Origin: Chrysoperla carnea
Lineage: Eukaryota > Arthropoda > Insecta > Neuroptera > Chrysopidae
Assembly: GCF_905475395.1 (NCBI RefSeq)
Contig: NC_058338.1
Location: forward strand, 47,031,935 to 47,095,934
Direction: 5' to 3'
DNA length: 64,000 bases
Shown here: positions 25,551 to 37,762 of the stretch, piece by piece
Layout: each line of letters opens with the position of its first letter
Position numbering within the stretch: the stretch's first letter is position 1
Notes under the pieces: generated by a model
What the model was told of the DNA's origin: nothing
The model's input: only the letters and a program-made list of their open reading frames with translations
Database searches by the model: none
Made by a program: the position numbers and the translations under genes

Positions 25551-25769
25551 ATGACACCAAATATCGGGATTCTTTATCAAGATTTATTCAGAGCTTATAA
25601 AAAAGCTCATCCTACAATTTCTTCGCAGCAAGCACAACTTGAAACAAATAAAATTTGGAATGACTTTAAAAAAATTAAAAATAAAGATGAAATGAAAAAC
25701 AAACAAACAGAAAACACTAAGACTAACAATACTTTATTTTGTATTCTTTTAGATTCTATGTATGATTAA
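25551..25769 (+). CDS. Transposon-encoded ORF, 72 codons, unrecognised
   Basis: ATG at 25551, TAA at 25767-25769. The first 40 residues look like a compact helical domain (LYQDLFRAYKKAHPTISSQ, then TNKIWNDFKK), followed by a Lys/Asn/Thr-rich tail. A pyrimidine-rich ATTCTTTTAG at about 25743-25752 could be a splice acceptor. Directly after it another frame is open to TAG near 25896 and encodes an acidic tail (DDVEWIDVDDIEEDD). I infer the two ORFs are the ends of one longer protein whose centre was deleted. No family assigned. Confidence 0.4.
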   Translation: MTPNIGILYQDLFRAYKKAHPTISSQQAQLETNKIWNDFKKIKNKDEMKNKQTENTKTNNTLFCILLDSMYD

Positions 25770-26526
25770 TAATAATGAATTTGATGACGTGGAATGGATA
25801 GATGTTGATGATATAGAGGAAGACGACAAAGAAACGACACCACTTCTTGAATTAGATAATTCAAAAATTCCTGTAATTGACTCGATAACCGACTAGTTCA
25901 AACCCAGTTGGGAAGATGATTTTGCTCAAAAAAAATGAACGTTAATTTTTCATATTACTTCTTTAATTAATAAACTAAATATGTAGCAATTGTTTTGTGC
26001 AATAAATTTAAATTTAAATAATTCAAGAACTTTTTCTGTTGAGACAAAATGATTATGTTACGTAACAAATCCTTCAGGGGTAGGGGGGTCTGGTAATTTG
26101 TTACGATCTGTTACATACCAGGGGGGGGGAGTCTAAAAAATCTTCAAAATGTGTTACGTAATTTATGGATGTCCCCTTATTATAAGTACACAGAAGTACA
26201 CTATGTATTTAAATAAATATATCATGACTCTAAGATATGCTATAAATTTGATGAGAAATACTCATACAGCCACCGTAACATACAAGTCTTTGTGAAATAG
26301 GTGAGCTTTTAAACCACGAGCATTTTCCATAATGAAGGGAAAATTTCTATCATTCTTTAAGGTAAAGGTAAGTAGGCAAGACGAGTTTTTCTATTTTTTT
26401 TAACACTATACAATTTGTAGAAACAGACTGTAAGTTTGTACACGAGAAAACAATCTGCCAATGAATTTTTAGTGTTTTGAACAGTATTGCCTTTTATTCA
26501 AAATTTTTCTTTTACTCGTAGATGTA

Positions 26527-26603
26527 TAAATGTCCTCTATCATTGGCAGACTGTAAAAAAATGATTATGGTTTTCTCTTACGAGTTGACAGTCTATTACA
26601 TCT
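26527..26603 (+). repeat. Dispersed repeat H, copy 2
   Basis: Partner of 8523-8612. An inverse-looking copy of the same motif (ACAATCTGCCAATGAAT) lies about 70 bp upstream at 26450-26470, so this may be the end of a hairpin element. Confidence 0.45.
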
Positions 26604-29447
26604 GTATAACTTAAATTTGATGACATTTAAATTTAGAAAATGAAAATTAATTATGCTACTTTACCACTTAGTTTGTAGTCATCTCACTATTTGTTCGGAA
26701 TAACCCGACTGATGTCGGGTAAACTCGCACAACAGAGGTTTTGATTTTCGACGAAAAAATGAATCTTTAGAATTAGAAAATTCAGTATTCATCAGGATAT
26801 AAGTATATCATAAACGTAAAATTCATAATAAAAAAGTTTCTTCAATTAAATTATCTCATCTTTAACTTTGCGATATCCCTTCCTTTTCGTGATTTAATAT
26901 GAATTTACCCGAAATAAAATATTCTCCCTGCACGAAAAGTATTCGTTATCACATTTCATTTCCGTAAACTGTTTGTGTATCAAAAATTTCATCAGTTCGT
27001 TCGTATATATTGGTAAGAGAAAAACAAGTAATAAATTTGTATGCCAGTATTCTTACCGAATCGTTGTTTATTTAGATATTCTGTCGGAAACTGAAATAGA
27101 AAAAAGCATTATCAGTAATTATTTTTAAAAAAATTGTAATTAGGTATAATTGTCGCTTATGTTTAACGTCTATTTTCCTAAAAAGCAGAAAAATAATTAA
27201 CTTTTTATTTTTCTTTACCAAAATATTTCTCCTACAAAATAAAATTTAATTTCATTAATATTCCCTATTTTCGGAAAAGTAGCATAATCTGGCAATCCTG
27301 ATTTCAGTGCTACTGAAGCTTCTGTCAAATTGGTAGCTTCAGTGTCACATGGCTGTGTAAATTCAGATCAGATCAAAATTAAGTTATAAAACCTCCATAA
27401 CGTACATGTACGTACATGTATACATATACTAGTGATTAAAAGCCATAAGTATGTAAGTATATTAAAAATGATACACTTAATTTGTAATTGAATGATGTTC
27501 TTGCGACAATGACACTTTACAAAACACAAAACAAAAAATATATTATTAATCTCATAATAACATTTAATATTATTAATATAAATATGTTCTTTATAAAAAG
27601 TGGTCTTACTACACATCCACTTTATAGCCTTCCAAGCTATACCAACCAAGCTGTAGCTAGCTAGCTAGCCAACAGCCCATAATACCTACTTGTTAATGTT
27701 GTAGTAAATTAGTATAGTAGACATGTTAGTTTAAATGAAAAAAATAAATAATATGGTATTCTTTTAAAGATGATAGAATGAGTTTACTGACATTTTTAAG
27801 TAGAACAATTTATTAATAATATTCGGTATTCTTATTCTTTGGTGTAGTTGGTTATTCACTTTTGTGTTGTTATCAATGTCAGGGCCTAAATTAATCATGC
27901 ACTAGGATCTTGTTGCATGTGAGAAAAGAGTCAAATAAAAAAAATGAATATCAATTAATATTAGATTGAATGAAATAATTTAGAAGATTAACAATAGAAT
28001 TGTGGCTTTTTAACATGCTTCAAATCGTCTTCAATCATTTTTATATGAGTTATTTTAAAATAAAATTATGAACTCTTCTAATAACTTATACTGAAAATAA
28101 AGATATTTTAAGTCTATACACAACTGCACCTATCGGCCTCTCCCTCTTGGCGAAGGCGTTGTCCTCTTCCAAATAAAAATGTGGAAATGGAAAAAAGTAT
28201 AAAGATAGACTTGGAAATAAAGATATTAGATAGATACTATACGCGTGGAAATTAAGTTGCTGCCAGGCAGATTAAATAAAATAAATCTCTCATGTAAGCG
28301 AAGATATCTTCTCAAAATAAGAAACCAGTCAACACACTCAGGCCAAGACCATGTTCTCAGTATCACAAAGTCTTACAAGACTATAGAGGTATGGGAAATT
28401 TACTGGCAAATTAAAAACGGCAATTAAAGATTCAAAATTTCGAAGGGGCGGGTTAAGTTTTTTTCTTGCTGAAATGGTATACGTTTTTGCAAAATAAAAA
28501 AAGTTGCATGAAAAAAAATAATTTATGATTAGGTCAAAATTAAGGATCTCGCAAAAGTCTTGCTGTAACATAAAAAAAAAGCTAAGACTAAATGTACAAT
28601 ATTGAGCCCAAGGCCAAGACCATCGAGTCGTTGTTTTGATTACCTGATCGTTGAGACTTTATGTGTATAGGTGTTTTTTATGACGGAACTTTTTCCCCTA
28701 CGGAAATTTTCGGTAAAGTGACGTTTTCTCTCACGGGACCCGAAACTTTTTGATTAAGTAGATAATCATGTTAATATTCAATTTTATGTTGTTCTAGCCG
28801 GAAGGTCACCGAAGAACAAATTGGAAAATCATTTTGTCCCACATTCAATTAAACCGGGTGTCTGCTGACTGACACTCAGATAGATTTCATAAGTACTGGA
28901 CAATGGCTAATATTATCAGAATTATACTATGGCTAATTTTTCTAAGGAAATTTATCTGTATTCTATGATTAAATTTGGATAAATAATTCAAATTAATTAG
29001 AAACTGTAAGACGTTTATTTAGAATCCTAGTGGATTTGCATTTATTTTATCTTTGTATTTTACATTCACTTGTATTAATAATTTTGTCTGTATTGTAAAT
29101 TGATTTTGATAAGTCAATTCTCCTATCTGCTTATTTGATTTGCATAAAAATCTAAATTTATAACGTATTGACCATGCGATCACGTACAAAACTTTATTAA
29201 TATTACTAATTAAAAATAATTTTCCATTTTCCAATTCATTGATCTAATTCAAGGTGATTCAAGGTCAAATAAATGTACTCATGCTTAAAATTAGTTCTCA
29301 CATGTAAATAAATGTATTCTAATAATTTAAAACCAATTTATAAAAACTAAAAGAATTCTACTGAAAATTGATTCTACAAATCATGTCCTTGGCATTATGA
29401 TACAAATACAACTATTTATTACAATGCAGTATGCAGTTATATGAATA

Positions 29448-29473
29448 CAGTGAAACCTCGACTATTTCTAAGC
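29448..29473 (+). mobile_element. Solo pogo-like terminal repeat
   Basis: TA followed by CAGTGAAACCTCGACTATT resembles the outer end of pogo/Tigger elements. No partner terminus was found nearby. This is a short match and could be chance. Confidence 0.25.
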
Positions 29474-30442
29474 AATACTATTAGATATGTTTTATAGATT
29501 GTACTTATGTAATTTAATAAATTTTGTTATTAAAAATAATAAAAGTACCTACAGACAGTACGAGTGTACCGGGTGACCAACTTTTAACGGTCCACCGCTT
29601 TTTTGGTGAGAGAAGAACATTTACTATTTTGAAAAAATAAGATATACGAATTTAATTAACATTTACAATCCAACGCAATTAATTCCATCGTACCCTAACA
29701 AATAAATATGGCAAACTTAAAAAGGTTCCATTTTTTATTATTAGGACAAAGGAATGCTTAAAAGAGATATAATACTTAAATCATGACTGTTTTTCTGTGG
29801 AATTCTAAAAAGTGTGAACGTGCAGGTTTGAGGCGGCTTTTAGAGGTATACTACCACAGATAATCAATAGTATTATTGTTTGTCTATGGGTACTACTATA
29901 TACAATTTGAGAGACGCTATAGAATATTTACAAAATTCCACATCGAATCCCAAGGAGGCAAGTTTTATGAATGAATTGTCTTCCTTTAATAGAAAGTTTT
30001 TCGCCTAATTGCAATGTCTTAAAATGTGAATGTATACAGAGACTTAACTATAGAAAGATATACAGAAATGCTTCATAGTAGTTAATTAATTAATAAACAG
30101 ATACGTTTGCATATCTAATATTTTACATGTTGAATTAAAACAACCTGAAATGGAAAATTGAGGATAGACTGTTTGTAAAATATCGAAGGTGTTTATTTTA
30201 ATAATCTTAAAAGATACAAAATTACAAAATATGGTAGTGGAAAAAATCAAAAAAGTGTAGTAAAAAATATAAATAGAAAATAACACGTTAAAAGTAATAA
30301 AAGAAAAATAAATATTGGACTACACGCAAATAAGTGAATCGCAATAAGTGAATTATTGGCCGCTAAAAAAGAGACCGAAAAAAGGGACCGTCTTCCCTAT
30401 TTGTCTCGCAGCCTGACAAAGTGCAAATATTAATATTTTGAA

Positions 30443-30924
30443 TCTATAAATATATAGGAGACTTTCTATAGATATAGATAGATAGATAGATAGATAGTCA
30501 CTCATCACGATATCTCTGGAACTATAAGACCTAGAGACTTGAAATTTGGCAGGAATATTCCTTTTGCCAAGTAGAGGTCAGCTAAGAACGGATTTTACGA
30601 AATTCCACCCACAAGGGGGGTTGCGGGGGTGTTCATGAATAAAAAATTCATATTTTTCAATTATGGCTTTTAATAGTTCAAAACTTGGTCAGAATGTTTT
30701 AAATTACATTTAGAAATTTTTTTAACCTTCGGAGGGTAGAAAGGTGTAGCGAGAAAGTGGGAAGGAAATATCGAATATTTACAAATATACCTAAGTGGGG
30801 TATCAAATAAAAGAGCATGACGTGTACATTACAAAACTGTTATCCAACGCAAGGAAATGTGGAGGGAGGGGTGCAAGTGGGGATGTTGCCTTTACGCCAC
30901 GCAAAGCGGGCGGGTAACAGCTAG
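30443..30924 (+). mobile_element. Non-autonomous Helitron, left member of an inverted pair
   Basis: 482 bp, starting TCTATAAATATATAGG after A and ending CAGCTAG before T. Before the 3' end, CGCCACGCAAAGCGGGCGGG gives the GC-rich terminal hairpin region. A GATA microsatellite (about 30470-30497) lies near the 5' end. It is nearly identical to the minus-strand copy at 31662-32143, apart from the GATA run here and a 3'-end insertion there. No coding capacity. Confidence 0.75.
30469..30497 (+). repeat. GATA microsatellite within the Helitron
   Basis: AGATAGATAGATAGATAGAT run near the 5' end of the 30.4-kb Helitron; absent from its inverted partner. Confidence 0.7.
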
Positions 30925-31661
30925 TTATTGTATAAACACGATCATGTCTGTGTAATTCATAGAGGTAGTATAAGACACACTTTAACACTTACTTTAGTCT
31001 CTCTCTATAACGTTCCATCGTTTGGATGGCCACATTACGGTTCTATGTTATTACTTCTATGATAAAATATGAAGGTATAATATGGTCGTAAATATCATCG
31101 AAGCTCCTTAAATGGAAAATGTGAAAACATAGCTTAAACTATTTGCTGGAATTCGAATTTTTGTATTGTAGATAATATTAAATTATATTTCTGTGTATTT
31201 ATACCTACCATGTACTCGAAACTTCTTGTATAAAATGAGAAAACTAAGTTAAACCTATTATTATTAGTGTTTCATCTTTATAAGTAGATACAATTTTAAT
31301 TATATACAATTTTATAATAATTTATCAATTAAATTAAATAAAAATCATTATTAAACGTTTTATCACACTGAAAATCAATGAAAGTCAGATAATACGATAC
31401 GATAACAAAATTAAAATTTGGGAAGCTCAAAAATCTCTAGAAAAAAGAGATATTTTTGCAACGGATTAGCATCAGGGATTAACTGCATTTGACAACCTTT
31501 ATCACTGATTAAGTCGGCGCCTCAATTAGTTAACATTCAGTTGGTCCATTTGAATAAAGAGTTAATTGTGACGACAAAGGTTATAAACTTTTTAATCAAC
31601 CTTGAAAACACGATAGTAATGAAGAAATAATATGCTGTTTTTGGTCTTTTTATATTGAGAA
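30925..31661. other. Spacer between the inverted Helitrons
   Basis: 737 bp of AT-rich single-copy-looking sequence. No ORF or motif of note. Confidence 0.6.
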
Positions 31662-32143
31662 CTAGCTGTTACCCGCCCGCTTTGCGTGGCGTAAAATATA
31701 CCCGCTTTGCTGGGCAACATTCCCACTTGCACCCCTCCCTCCACATTTCCTCGCGTTGGATAACATTTTTGTAATGTACACGTCATGCTCTTTTATTTCA
31801 TACCCCACTTAGGTATATTTGTAAATATTCGATATTTCCTTCCCACTTTCTCGCTACACCTTTCTACCCTCCGAAGTCTAAAAAATTTCTAAATGTAATT
31901 TAAAACATTCTGACCAAGTTTTGAACTATTAAAAGCCATAATTGAAAAATATGAATTTTTTATTCATGAACACCCCCGCAACCCCCCTTGTGGGTGGAAT
32001 TTCGTAAAATCCGTTCTTAGCTGACCTCTACTTGGCAAAAGGAATATTCCTGCCAAATTTCAAGTCTCTAGGTCTTATAGTTCCAGAGATATCGTGATGA
32101 GTGACTATCTATATCTATAGAAAGTCTCCTATATATTTATAGA
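31662..32143 (-). mobile_element. Non-autonomous Helitron, right member of an inverted pair
   Basis: Reverse-oriented copy of the 30443-30924 element. It begins on the plus strand with CTAG after A (31661) and ends TATAGA before T (32144), again obeying the insertion rule. It carries an extra duplicated motif near the 3' end (CCCGCTTTGCGTGGCG, then CCCGCTTTGCTGGGC) and lacks the GATA run, yet has the same 482-bp length. Confidence 0.75.
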
Positions 32144-32439
32144 TAATACAATTACATTCTTTGTATCTAAATAATATATTTTATCATCCTCTTTCGTTTA
32201 CTAAAAATAGAGCGAGATTTCATGAATGACCCGGAGGAAACAAAGATTCATTTACGCATTCAATTTTTAATTAATATCAATTTAGTAATAGATAATTGTT
32301 TGATTTTAATTTGTTTATAAATTATTAACAAAAATCAAAATTTAAAAAAACGTAGTTAACGAAAAAGTGGCTTTTATCTAAGCAGCACATAATATGGGAA
32401 GCGATGGGAATAAAATTGCAATTTTAGTTTTACCATATA

Positions 32440-32568
32440 TCTATAAAAAGCCCGATATATGGAATTTTTTGTGATATTTGGAAACTTTGTTAATCAAAAA
32501 ATTTATTTATAATGTATTATATAAATCCCTAGTATTATTCAATCCTTGCATATCATCTTAATAATTAA
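32440..32568 (-). pseudogene. Coding repeat family G, copy 3 (fragment)
   Basis: The minus strand reads MQGLNNTRDLYNTL, a stop, then INFLINKVSKYHKKF in the same frame, matching the N-terminal half of the other copies. Similarity is lost around 32440. Confidence 0.4.
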
Positions 32569-33011
32569 CTTTTTACTGATTTGAAAATTTACTTTACTTA
32601 AAATTAGGTACCATCATAATAGATGCTGAATGATGCTGATAAGAAATCACTTTCTTAACGTTTCAGTGTATTTGATAAAAACGTTTAATAGTTAGGTAGC
32701 TGTATAATACTATAATGTATATAATTATAATATTAGTCTATTAGTCTATTTACATTTTAAAAAGTCTTTTTATATATGTTATGATACGAGTGCTGGCAAC
32801 GTTTTCGCGAGTTTATTTTTAGACGGCCGAATTTCGCATACTTATTTCCTTATCTTGTCGATTTAAAACATAAATAACTTTTAGTTTACAAGAGTTATGG
32901 TGTAAGCAAAAAAGTATTGACTTCTGAAATTTTCTGGCCTGTTCGTGTTTTTTTGTTAGTTTAGTATAAGTCGTACTCAGTAAATTAACAAAATTTGTGA
33001 GAGAAATATGG

Positions 33012-33080
33012 TGAAATTGGATTAGGTTAGGTTATATTTGCCATCCACGAAAGACACACTTAGGCTATAGAGACCCATGT
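33012..33080 (-). mobile_element. SINE/LINE 3' tail, second copy
   Basis: GTTAGGTTATATTTGCCATC, then CCACGAAAGACACACTTAGG and CTATAGAG match the 3' tail of the 62-kb SINE in the same orientation. Upstream on the minus strand the sequence differs completely from the SINE body. Confidence 0.6.
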
Positions 33081-33098
33081 GCAGAACTAATCACGCGA

Positions 33099-33287
33099 CT
33101 AAACATTATCGAACAGTCGGTGCGAGTGCTGCCGGGTTATGGTTCTTACTCGGGCATGAAACACGTCTTGCATTCGAGAGCGGTTGCGTTTATTAACGCA
33201 GGAGTAAAGCAATCTAATTCCTGTTTTCGAATTTTTTAATTCCCACTTAAATGATTTGAAAAGGCTTTTTTTAAAGTTGATAAACAC
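33099..33287 (-). pseudogene. Possible C-terminus of a LINE ORF preceding the shared tail
   Basis: The minus-strand frame ends with TAG at 33099-33101, about 20 bp before the shared SINE tail. Its last 30 residues are coding-like and basic (NKRNRSRMQDVFHARVRTIT, then RQHSHRLFDNV). A LINE ORF end followed by a short 3' UTR shared with a SINE is the expected arrangement of a LINE-SINE pair. The plus strand is open over the same bases, and no reverse transcriptase motif is present, so this is only a hypothesis. Confidence 0.3.
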
Positions 33288-34627
33288 TCTGGTAATTATA
33301 ATTTATATTTCTAAGAGGAAATGAAAAATGATTTAAACAAATTATCTTAAGATGATCTTAAAATCAGCAATTTTCACAGCTATATTCAGAAATACGTACT
33401 AGTTAACACAGTAAACGAAACCGGTCTTAGGTGCCAGGCGTACTTTATCGCTACCCAATTTCAATGAGAAAAGAAATATCCAAAATCCATGTCATCTTAA
33501 AATCAAGTTTTTCATGACGTTGCCAGTTCTTATACCATTATTTTATGTTATGAGACAAAAAAGTAACGAGAAATGTATAATGATTCAATTTATTTGGGTG
33601 AGCCACATTACTTTGATGAAATGCATTTATGTAAATTTAAATAAAATGATTGATTTGTAATGATTTGATACACATCAATACAGTTTAAGTTTTCAATGCT
33701 CTAGTTAGAACAAAAATTTTACTTAGGTAATTATGTACACTTTAAATTCATATAATTATACGTTTAGGACCAGCATACATTTTGGGAACTGATTTTTACA
33801 GGCACAGAAATTTGATGAGTTATTGTCAAGGTCACAGTGTATAATTTTTATCTCTTAGAATATTTCCATAACTTGTCTATGACGGGCTGCATAATATTTC
33901 GGGAAAAACTTTGAAAAAGACTTGAAATCGTAAGGCATGCGTAAATCGAACGACAATACAATAAATATTATGAAATATTAAATAACAGATATATGGTAAA
34001 ACTTAATTTGCAATTTTATACCCAACTAATTATACATTTTACATTTTCTTTTTTTTTCAATATTGTCTTTTCAATTACTTATAACGTTTATAACTTTGAT
34101 AAAATTGAAGCATACAATTGCTCGTGCGTAAAAGAATCTTCCTTACCGCCGGGTCACCCACGACCCTAGAAATTTTTTGGGTACGGAAGTTTAAACTATC
34201 ACTTTTTGAGACTGCTATACCACAAGGGGGAATATTTTATGCTCACCATCGTGATTAACACACACATATGCATATTTTGTCCAAGGTTTTGCACTTTCCA
34301 AAATATCCACTTTCTTTGTTTATTTATTGAATTAAGGAAAATTTGGATAATTAAAACATATGGATAATTATAAAAAAAAAAATAAAAATAAAATAAACAT
34401 TAAGAATTCATGTGTGTATTTCAAATAATTAATGGCATTTTCGTGCTTATTAATGTCAATAAAAATTTTACACTTTTTTTAGAAAAACATTTCTATAATT
34501 ATATTGCCTCTGAAAACAATATTGAACAGCTTAACAAGCATTGTATCAAATCTGAGTTAATAATAAATAAATAATAATTAAAAAAATTAAAACCCCGACT
34601 GCGTTAAATAAAATCTGAACAAAAAAA
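33288..34627. other. Intergenic
   Basis: Nothing coding recognised; a GC-richer patch at 34140-34230 is unassigned. Confidence 0.6.
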
Positions 34628-34745
34628 ACAAGTGTAAACAAACAATTGACTTAGTTAATTGTTGAAATACCATGCATAGACAGTGTTGATGATTCTATCA
34701 CATTACACACACATACATAAATGATATTCCCATAATTACTGGACT
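34628..34745 (+). repeat. Family A, 5' fragment
   Basis: Starts CAAGTGTAAACAAACAATTG and runs through the ACATTACACACACATACAT block shared with copy 4, then similarity stops. Confidence 0.6.
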
Positions 34746-34887
34746 TGTTTCTTTCTTTTCAGATTTTATTTAACCTAGTCGGGTTTTTTATTTTTTTAAT
34801 TCTTTACTTTATTATTTATTTTGGAATTCCTTATAAAATTTAACTTGAATTATTATCCCGGAATTGGACAAGGGTTGTTAAATCTAG

Positions 34888-35238
34888 ACTTGATTCATTC
34901 ATTGATTACGTAAGCATTTTTGGTGGGAGGGAGAGGGGTTTAAAAAATATATTCATGTGCTCATGTGGGTAAATTTAATATTAGAAATAATGTATGTACA
35001 TCGCGAACTAAAGTCCCTGTGCTAAAGAATAAAAATCGTTAAATTGCGTCAAACTGTGAGTTTTAGTGTAAATGATCCTTACAACGATTTCTTACGTTTT
35101 ATTATTCGGCAAAACGAGATTGAATCGTACGTAAGATGAGGGGGGGAGGTTCGAGGAATCTTATATTTGCTTACGTGGGGGAGGGAGGGTGGGTTCAAAA
35201 ATCGTCTAAATTATGCTTACATAATTAATGAATGGCCC
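34888..35238. mobile_element. Inverted-repeat MITE related to the 25.2-kb element
   Basis: Ends CATTCATTGATTACGTAAGC on the left and CATTCATTAATTATGTAAGC (reverse complement) on the right, followed inward by G-rich runs on both sides (GGTGGGAGGGAGAGGGG left; GGGGGAGGGAGGGTGGG right). The layout is that of the 981-bp element: inverted repeat with TTACGTAA-like palindrome, then G-run. The core is non-coding. The left outer boundary is degenerate. Confidence 0.6.
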
Positions 35239-35524
35239 CTAAGGACTGGAATAAAAAAGCTGAATTGTTCAATGTTGGCCCAACTTTGATTCTATCGTCA
35301 AGCTTAATACTTCTAGGACAGTTTTCATTAAAGAGTGGTTAGTGACATAAGAGATATAGTAGTGGGTGGATGGTGTTCACACCATGTCTGTTTAAGGTGA
35401 TTGTAAACCTACAGTATTGTAAAAAAGTATTGGTTTATTGCACGGTACATACATATAAACCAAATACGTGCTTTGTAGTGAAGTAATGAGTTATTTTTAC
35501 TTTACAATACCACGATACTACAAA

Positions 35525-35965
35525 AATATATAATATATTGTGTGCAAGTAATGCTTATAAATTTGATAATATAAAATCGAAAAGAAGAAATAATCGAAAT
35601 AAGATATCGCTCTAAAATCATCAAAACTCAAACTATAGTCGTCTCTCTTCATCAAATGATGAATCTTCGATGAACTCATAATTAAATTAAAATAAATAAT
35701 AATTTATTTTGTTGTTATATCACCGACAACCTTATAGTATTATTATAAACTACAAGATTGTCTAAATATTTTAGATGGTTTTTTATCACACTCTCTAGAT
35801 TTTTTGATATAGAAATATCCAATTGGAAAGGATAACCTATATGATTCATCATTTTTTCTAGCAAACTTTGAACGATAAAATAATAATAAAAAGCCTGATG
35901 ACCTAGAAATTTTTTATGATTTTTGGAAACTTTGTTAATCAAGTATCTTATTCCTTGCATATCTC
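35525..35965 (-). pseudogene. Coding repeat family G, copy 2
   Basis: On the minus strand an ATG at 35960 opens an intact 81-codon frame to TAA at 35715-35717, including FIVQSLLEKMMNHIGYPFQL. Compared with the 44.2-kb copy, about 48 bp after MQG are missing and the upstream codons are out of frame, so it is probably also a truncated copy. The non-coding 3' part down to 35525 matches as well. Confidence 0.45.
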
Positions 35966-36438
35966 CTTAACTTCTTCGTTCATCATTCTATAGATGAGTT
36001 AAACTATACAAAAAAATAATGGCTGATGCTGTTTGATATGAAAATATTGAATAATAAAATGCATTCCCATGATAAAATAATAAATACGTAATAAATATTG
36101 TATTTGAAACATGCTGCTGCAGCCTAGTGTATAAACACTTTAAAAAAAAATACCCATTGGCTGTACCAGTTTTGAAAAAGAACAAAAAAAACTAAACTTA
36201 AAGATATAATAACTATAAAGAAAGTAATATTACACTTAAAAAAATATCGGTCAAAATCGTTATCGCCCTAGTTTACGACCGATCAACATCACTACTATTA
36301 TAATTTTTATCATGTAACGATTATAATAAATATCTTCACAGGTGTACGTAGTGTGAAGTTGAAAAAGTTGTATGGCTATTTATTTCTAAAACATGCATTC
36401 TTATTCTATACTGCACAATGGATGATTGATTCTAAAGA
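35966..36438. other. Intergenic
   Basis: A 65-codon minus frame without motifs; nothing else. Confidence 0.55.
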
Positions 36439-36666
36439 CTATTTAGATGCAAAAGTACCTTTTATTTGGCGATAATAAAAAAAAAAAAAATCATATCCGT
36501 CTTCATCATTTTTGTCTTCAACCCAATTATTTAATTTTTCTTCAATCTTTAAAATATTTTCTACTTTTGAGCCACTTTTTGTCTTATCTATGCTTGCTTT
36601 TGTTTCCACGTAACGTGATTTTGGAATTATAAGCTACAAAGTTTCACTGGAAAACTCCTCGCTCAT
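36439..36666 (-). pseudogene. Small gene-like remnant with one in-frame stop
   Basis: On the minus strand an ATG at 36666 opens a frame of 75 codons to TAG at 36439-36441, broken once by TAG at codon 11. The middle is charged and coding-like (SRYVETKASIDKTKSGSKVE, then ILKIEEKLNNWVEDKNDEDG) and is followed by a T14 run that reads as Phe. The peptide resembles the tail of a soluble acidic protein, but I cannot assign it. The run of T and the nonsense codon suggest a decayed copy. Length alone is not unusual for this AT content; the composition is the only argument. Confidence 0.3.
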
Positions 36667-37762
36667 TTTTTGACCTTGGCCTAAAGCTATCTTAATCTTG
36701 ATACTTTATCTTAGTCTCAAAAGGAAAGGCGCAATTTTGCACAAAAGTGACATATGGTCACACGCGCGCGTCCTTAGATATTCAAAGTCAATGGTCGCGA
36801 AAATTAGTTTTTTGAGAATATCTTTATACACATTTTTAGATTGCCTTGTACATACTTGGGGATAGCTTTTACAAAAATTTCCCGTACAAAGTGTTCTTCT
36901 GTCTCTTATTGGTTAGGTACTTTAGTTGGTTAGTAAATGACCATGGTGAGATCAAATTACAGATCACAAAAATATGCTCGCTTTGAAACTCAATAATTTT
37001 TGTCTGAACCACATTTTTATTGCTTATGTAATTTAGGAGATAGGCATGTATCGATTAAAATGAGACACCTTGCAGCTTAGATGCAGGCATCTATTAGTGG
37101 CGTGACAAATGATGGCCTATTTTTTTATTAGATTAGATTTTAATTTTTATTTCGAGTGTGTAGATGTTAGTCACTGTAATGAAATTTTGTGTGTGTGTTC
37201 AAGTGGATCGATGATGGTTAAGACTTACCACTACAACCTTTTTTCGAGGGTTCCGCCCCAAATAAATTAAATTTCATTAAATGGTGGGAGCGCATATAAA
37301 TCACATATTGCATTACAAGTTACTAGTACTATGCATTTTTAATAGCTATTGCGGTATTATTTATTATTATTCAGATATTGTGAATAGGTATTTAATAGAG
37401 CTATATGCGAAGCAGCGAGCACCACTGCCGAAGGCCAGTCCAAAGGCCGAAGGTAAGGCCGTGCCCTGTCCAATAGATAGGAATAAAATTTGGGTTTAGC
37501 AGGATGGTTTTATCGGAATGGGTTTAGCGGGAAGGCTAAGCATAGTATAGGTATTAATGAATTGGCGTTACGTTTCCACAAAACAACCTCTGTCGGGTCC
37601 GCTAGTTTACTTATATTAGGCTAATTAACCCCAAATCAAAACAAACTGGGGTTAGCTTTTAATGGACTTTTACGGTGCGTTTTTATTTGACTTATAAGGC
37701 ATGTTTTTAGTGGCCTTATACGTGCTGGAAGGATTATATGTGCTAAGTTAAGACATATTAAT
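36667..37762. other. Repeat-like, no gene
   Basis: A GC-richer stretch at 37400-37610 ends GTCGGGTCCGCTAG then T, like a Helitron end, but lacks a clear hairpin and 5' end. Confidence 0.45.

Larger units (their letters stand above)
25196..26176 (+). mobile_element. Inverted-repeat DNA transposon with short ORFs, flanked by TTA
   Basis: 981 bp flanked by TTA on both sides (25193-25195, 26177-26179). Termini match over about 30 bp: GGGAACATCCATAAATTACG on the left and GGGGACATCCATAAATTACG read inward from the right. Subterminal regions hold G-runs and several TTACGTAAC-like palindromes near both ends. Inside are a TATA box (25439-25446), an ORF from ATG 25551 and a second acidic ORF. The TTA duplication and GGG start would fit PIF/Harbinger, but I see no transposase to confirm this. 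It looks like an internally deleted copy that kept its promoter and the ends of its genes. Confidence 0.75.
26180..30442. other. Long gene-poor stretch
   Basis: It contains repeat H copy 2, an ACGTACATGTACGTACATG palindromic run (about 27401-27420) and a TAGCTAGCTAGC run (27655). A short coding-like stretch around 28796-28866 (for example NHFVPHSIKPGVC) is too small to call. Confidence 0.5.

Noticed and set aside
37400..37606. Helitron 3' end (GTCGGGTCCGCTAG then T)
   Set aside because: No clear terminal hairpin and no matching A^TC start; kept only as a note.
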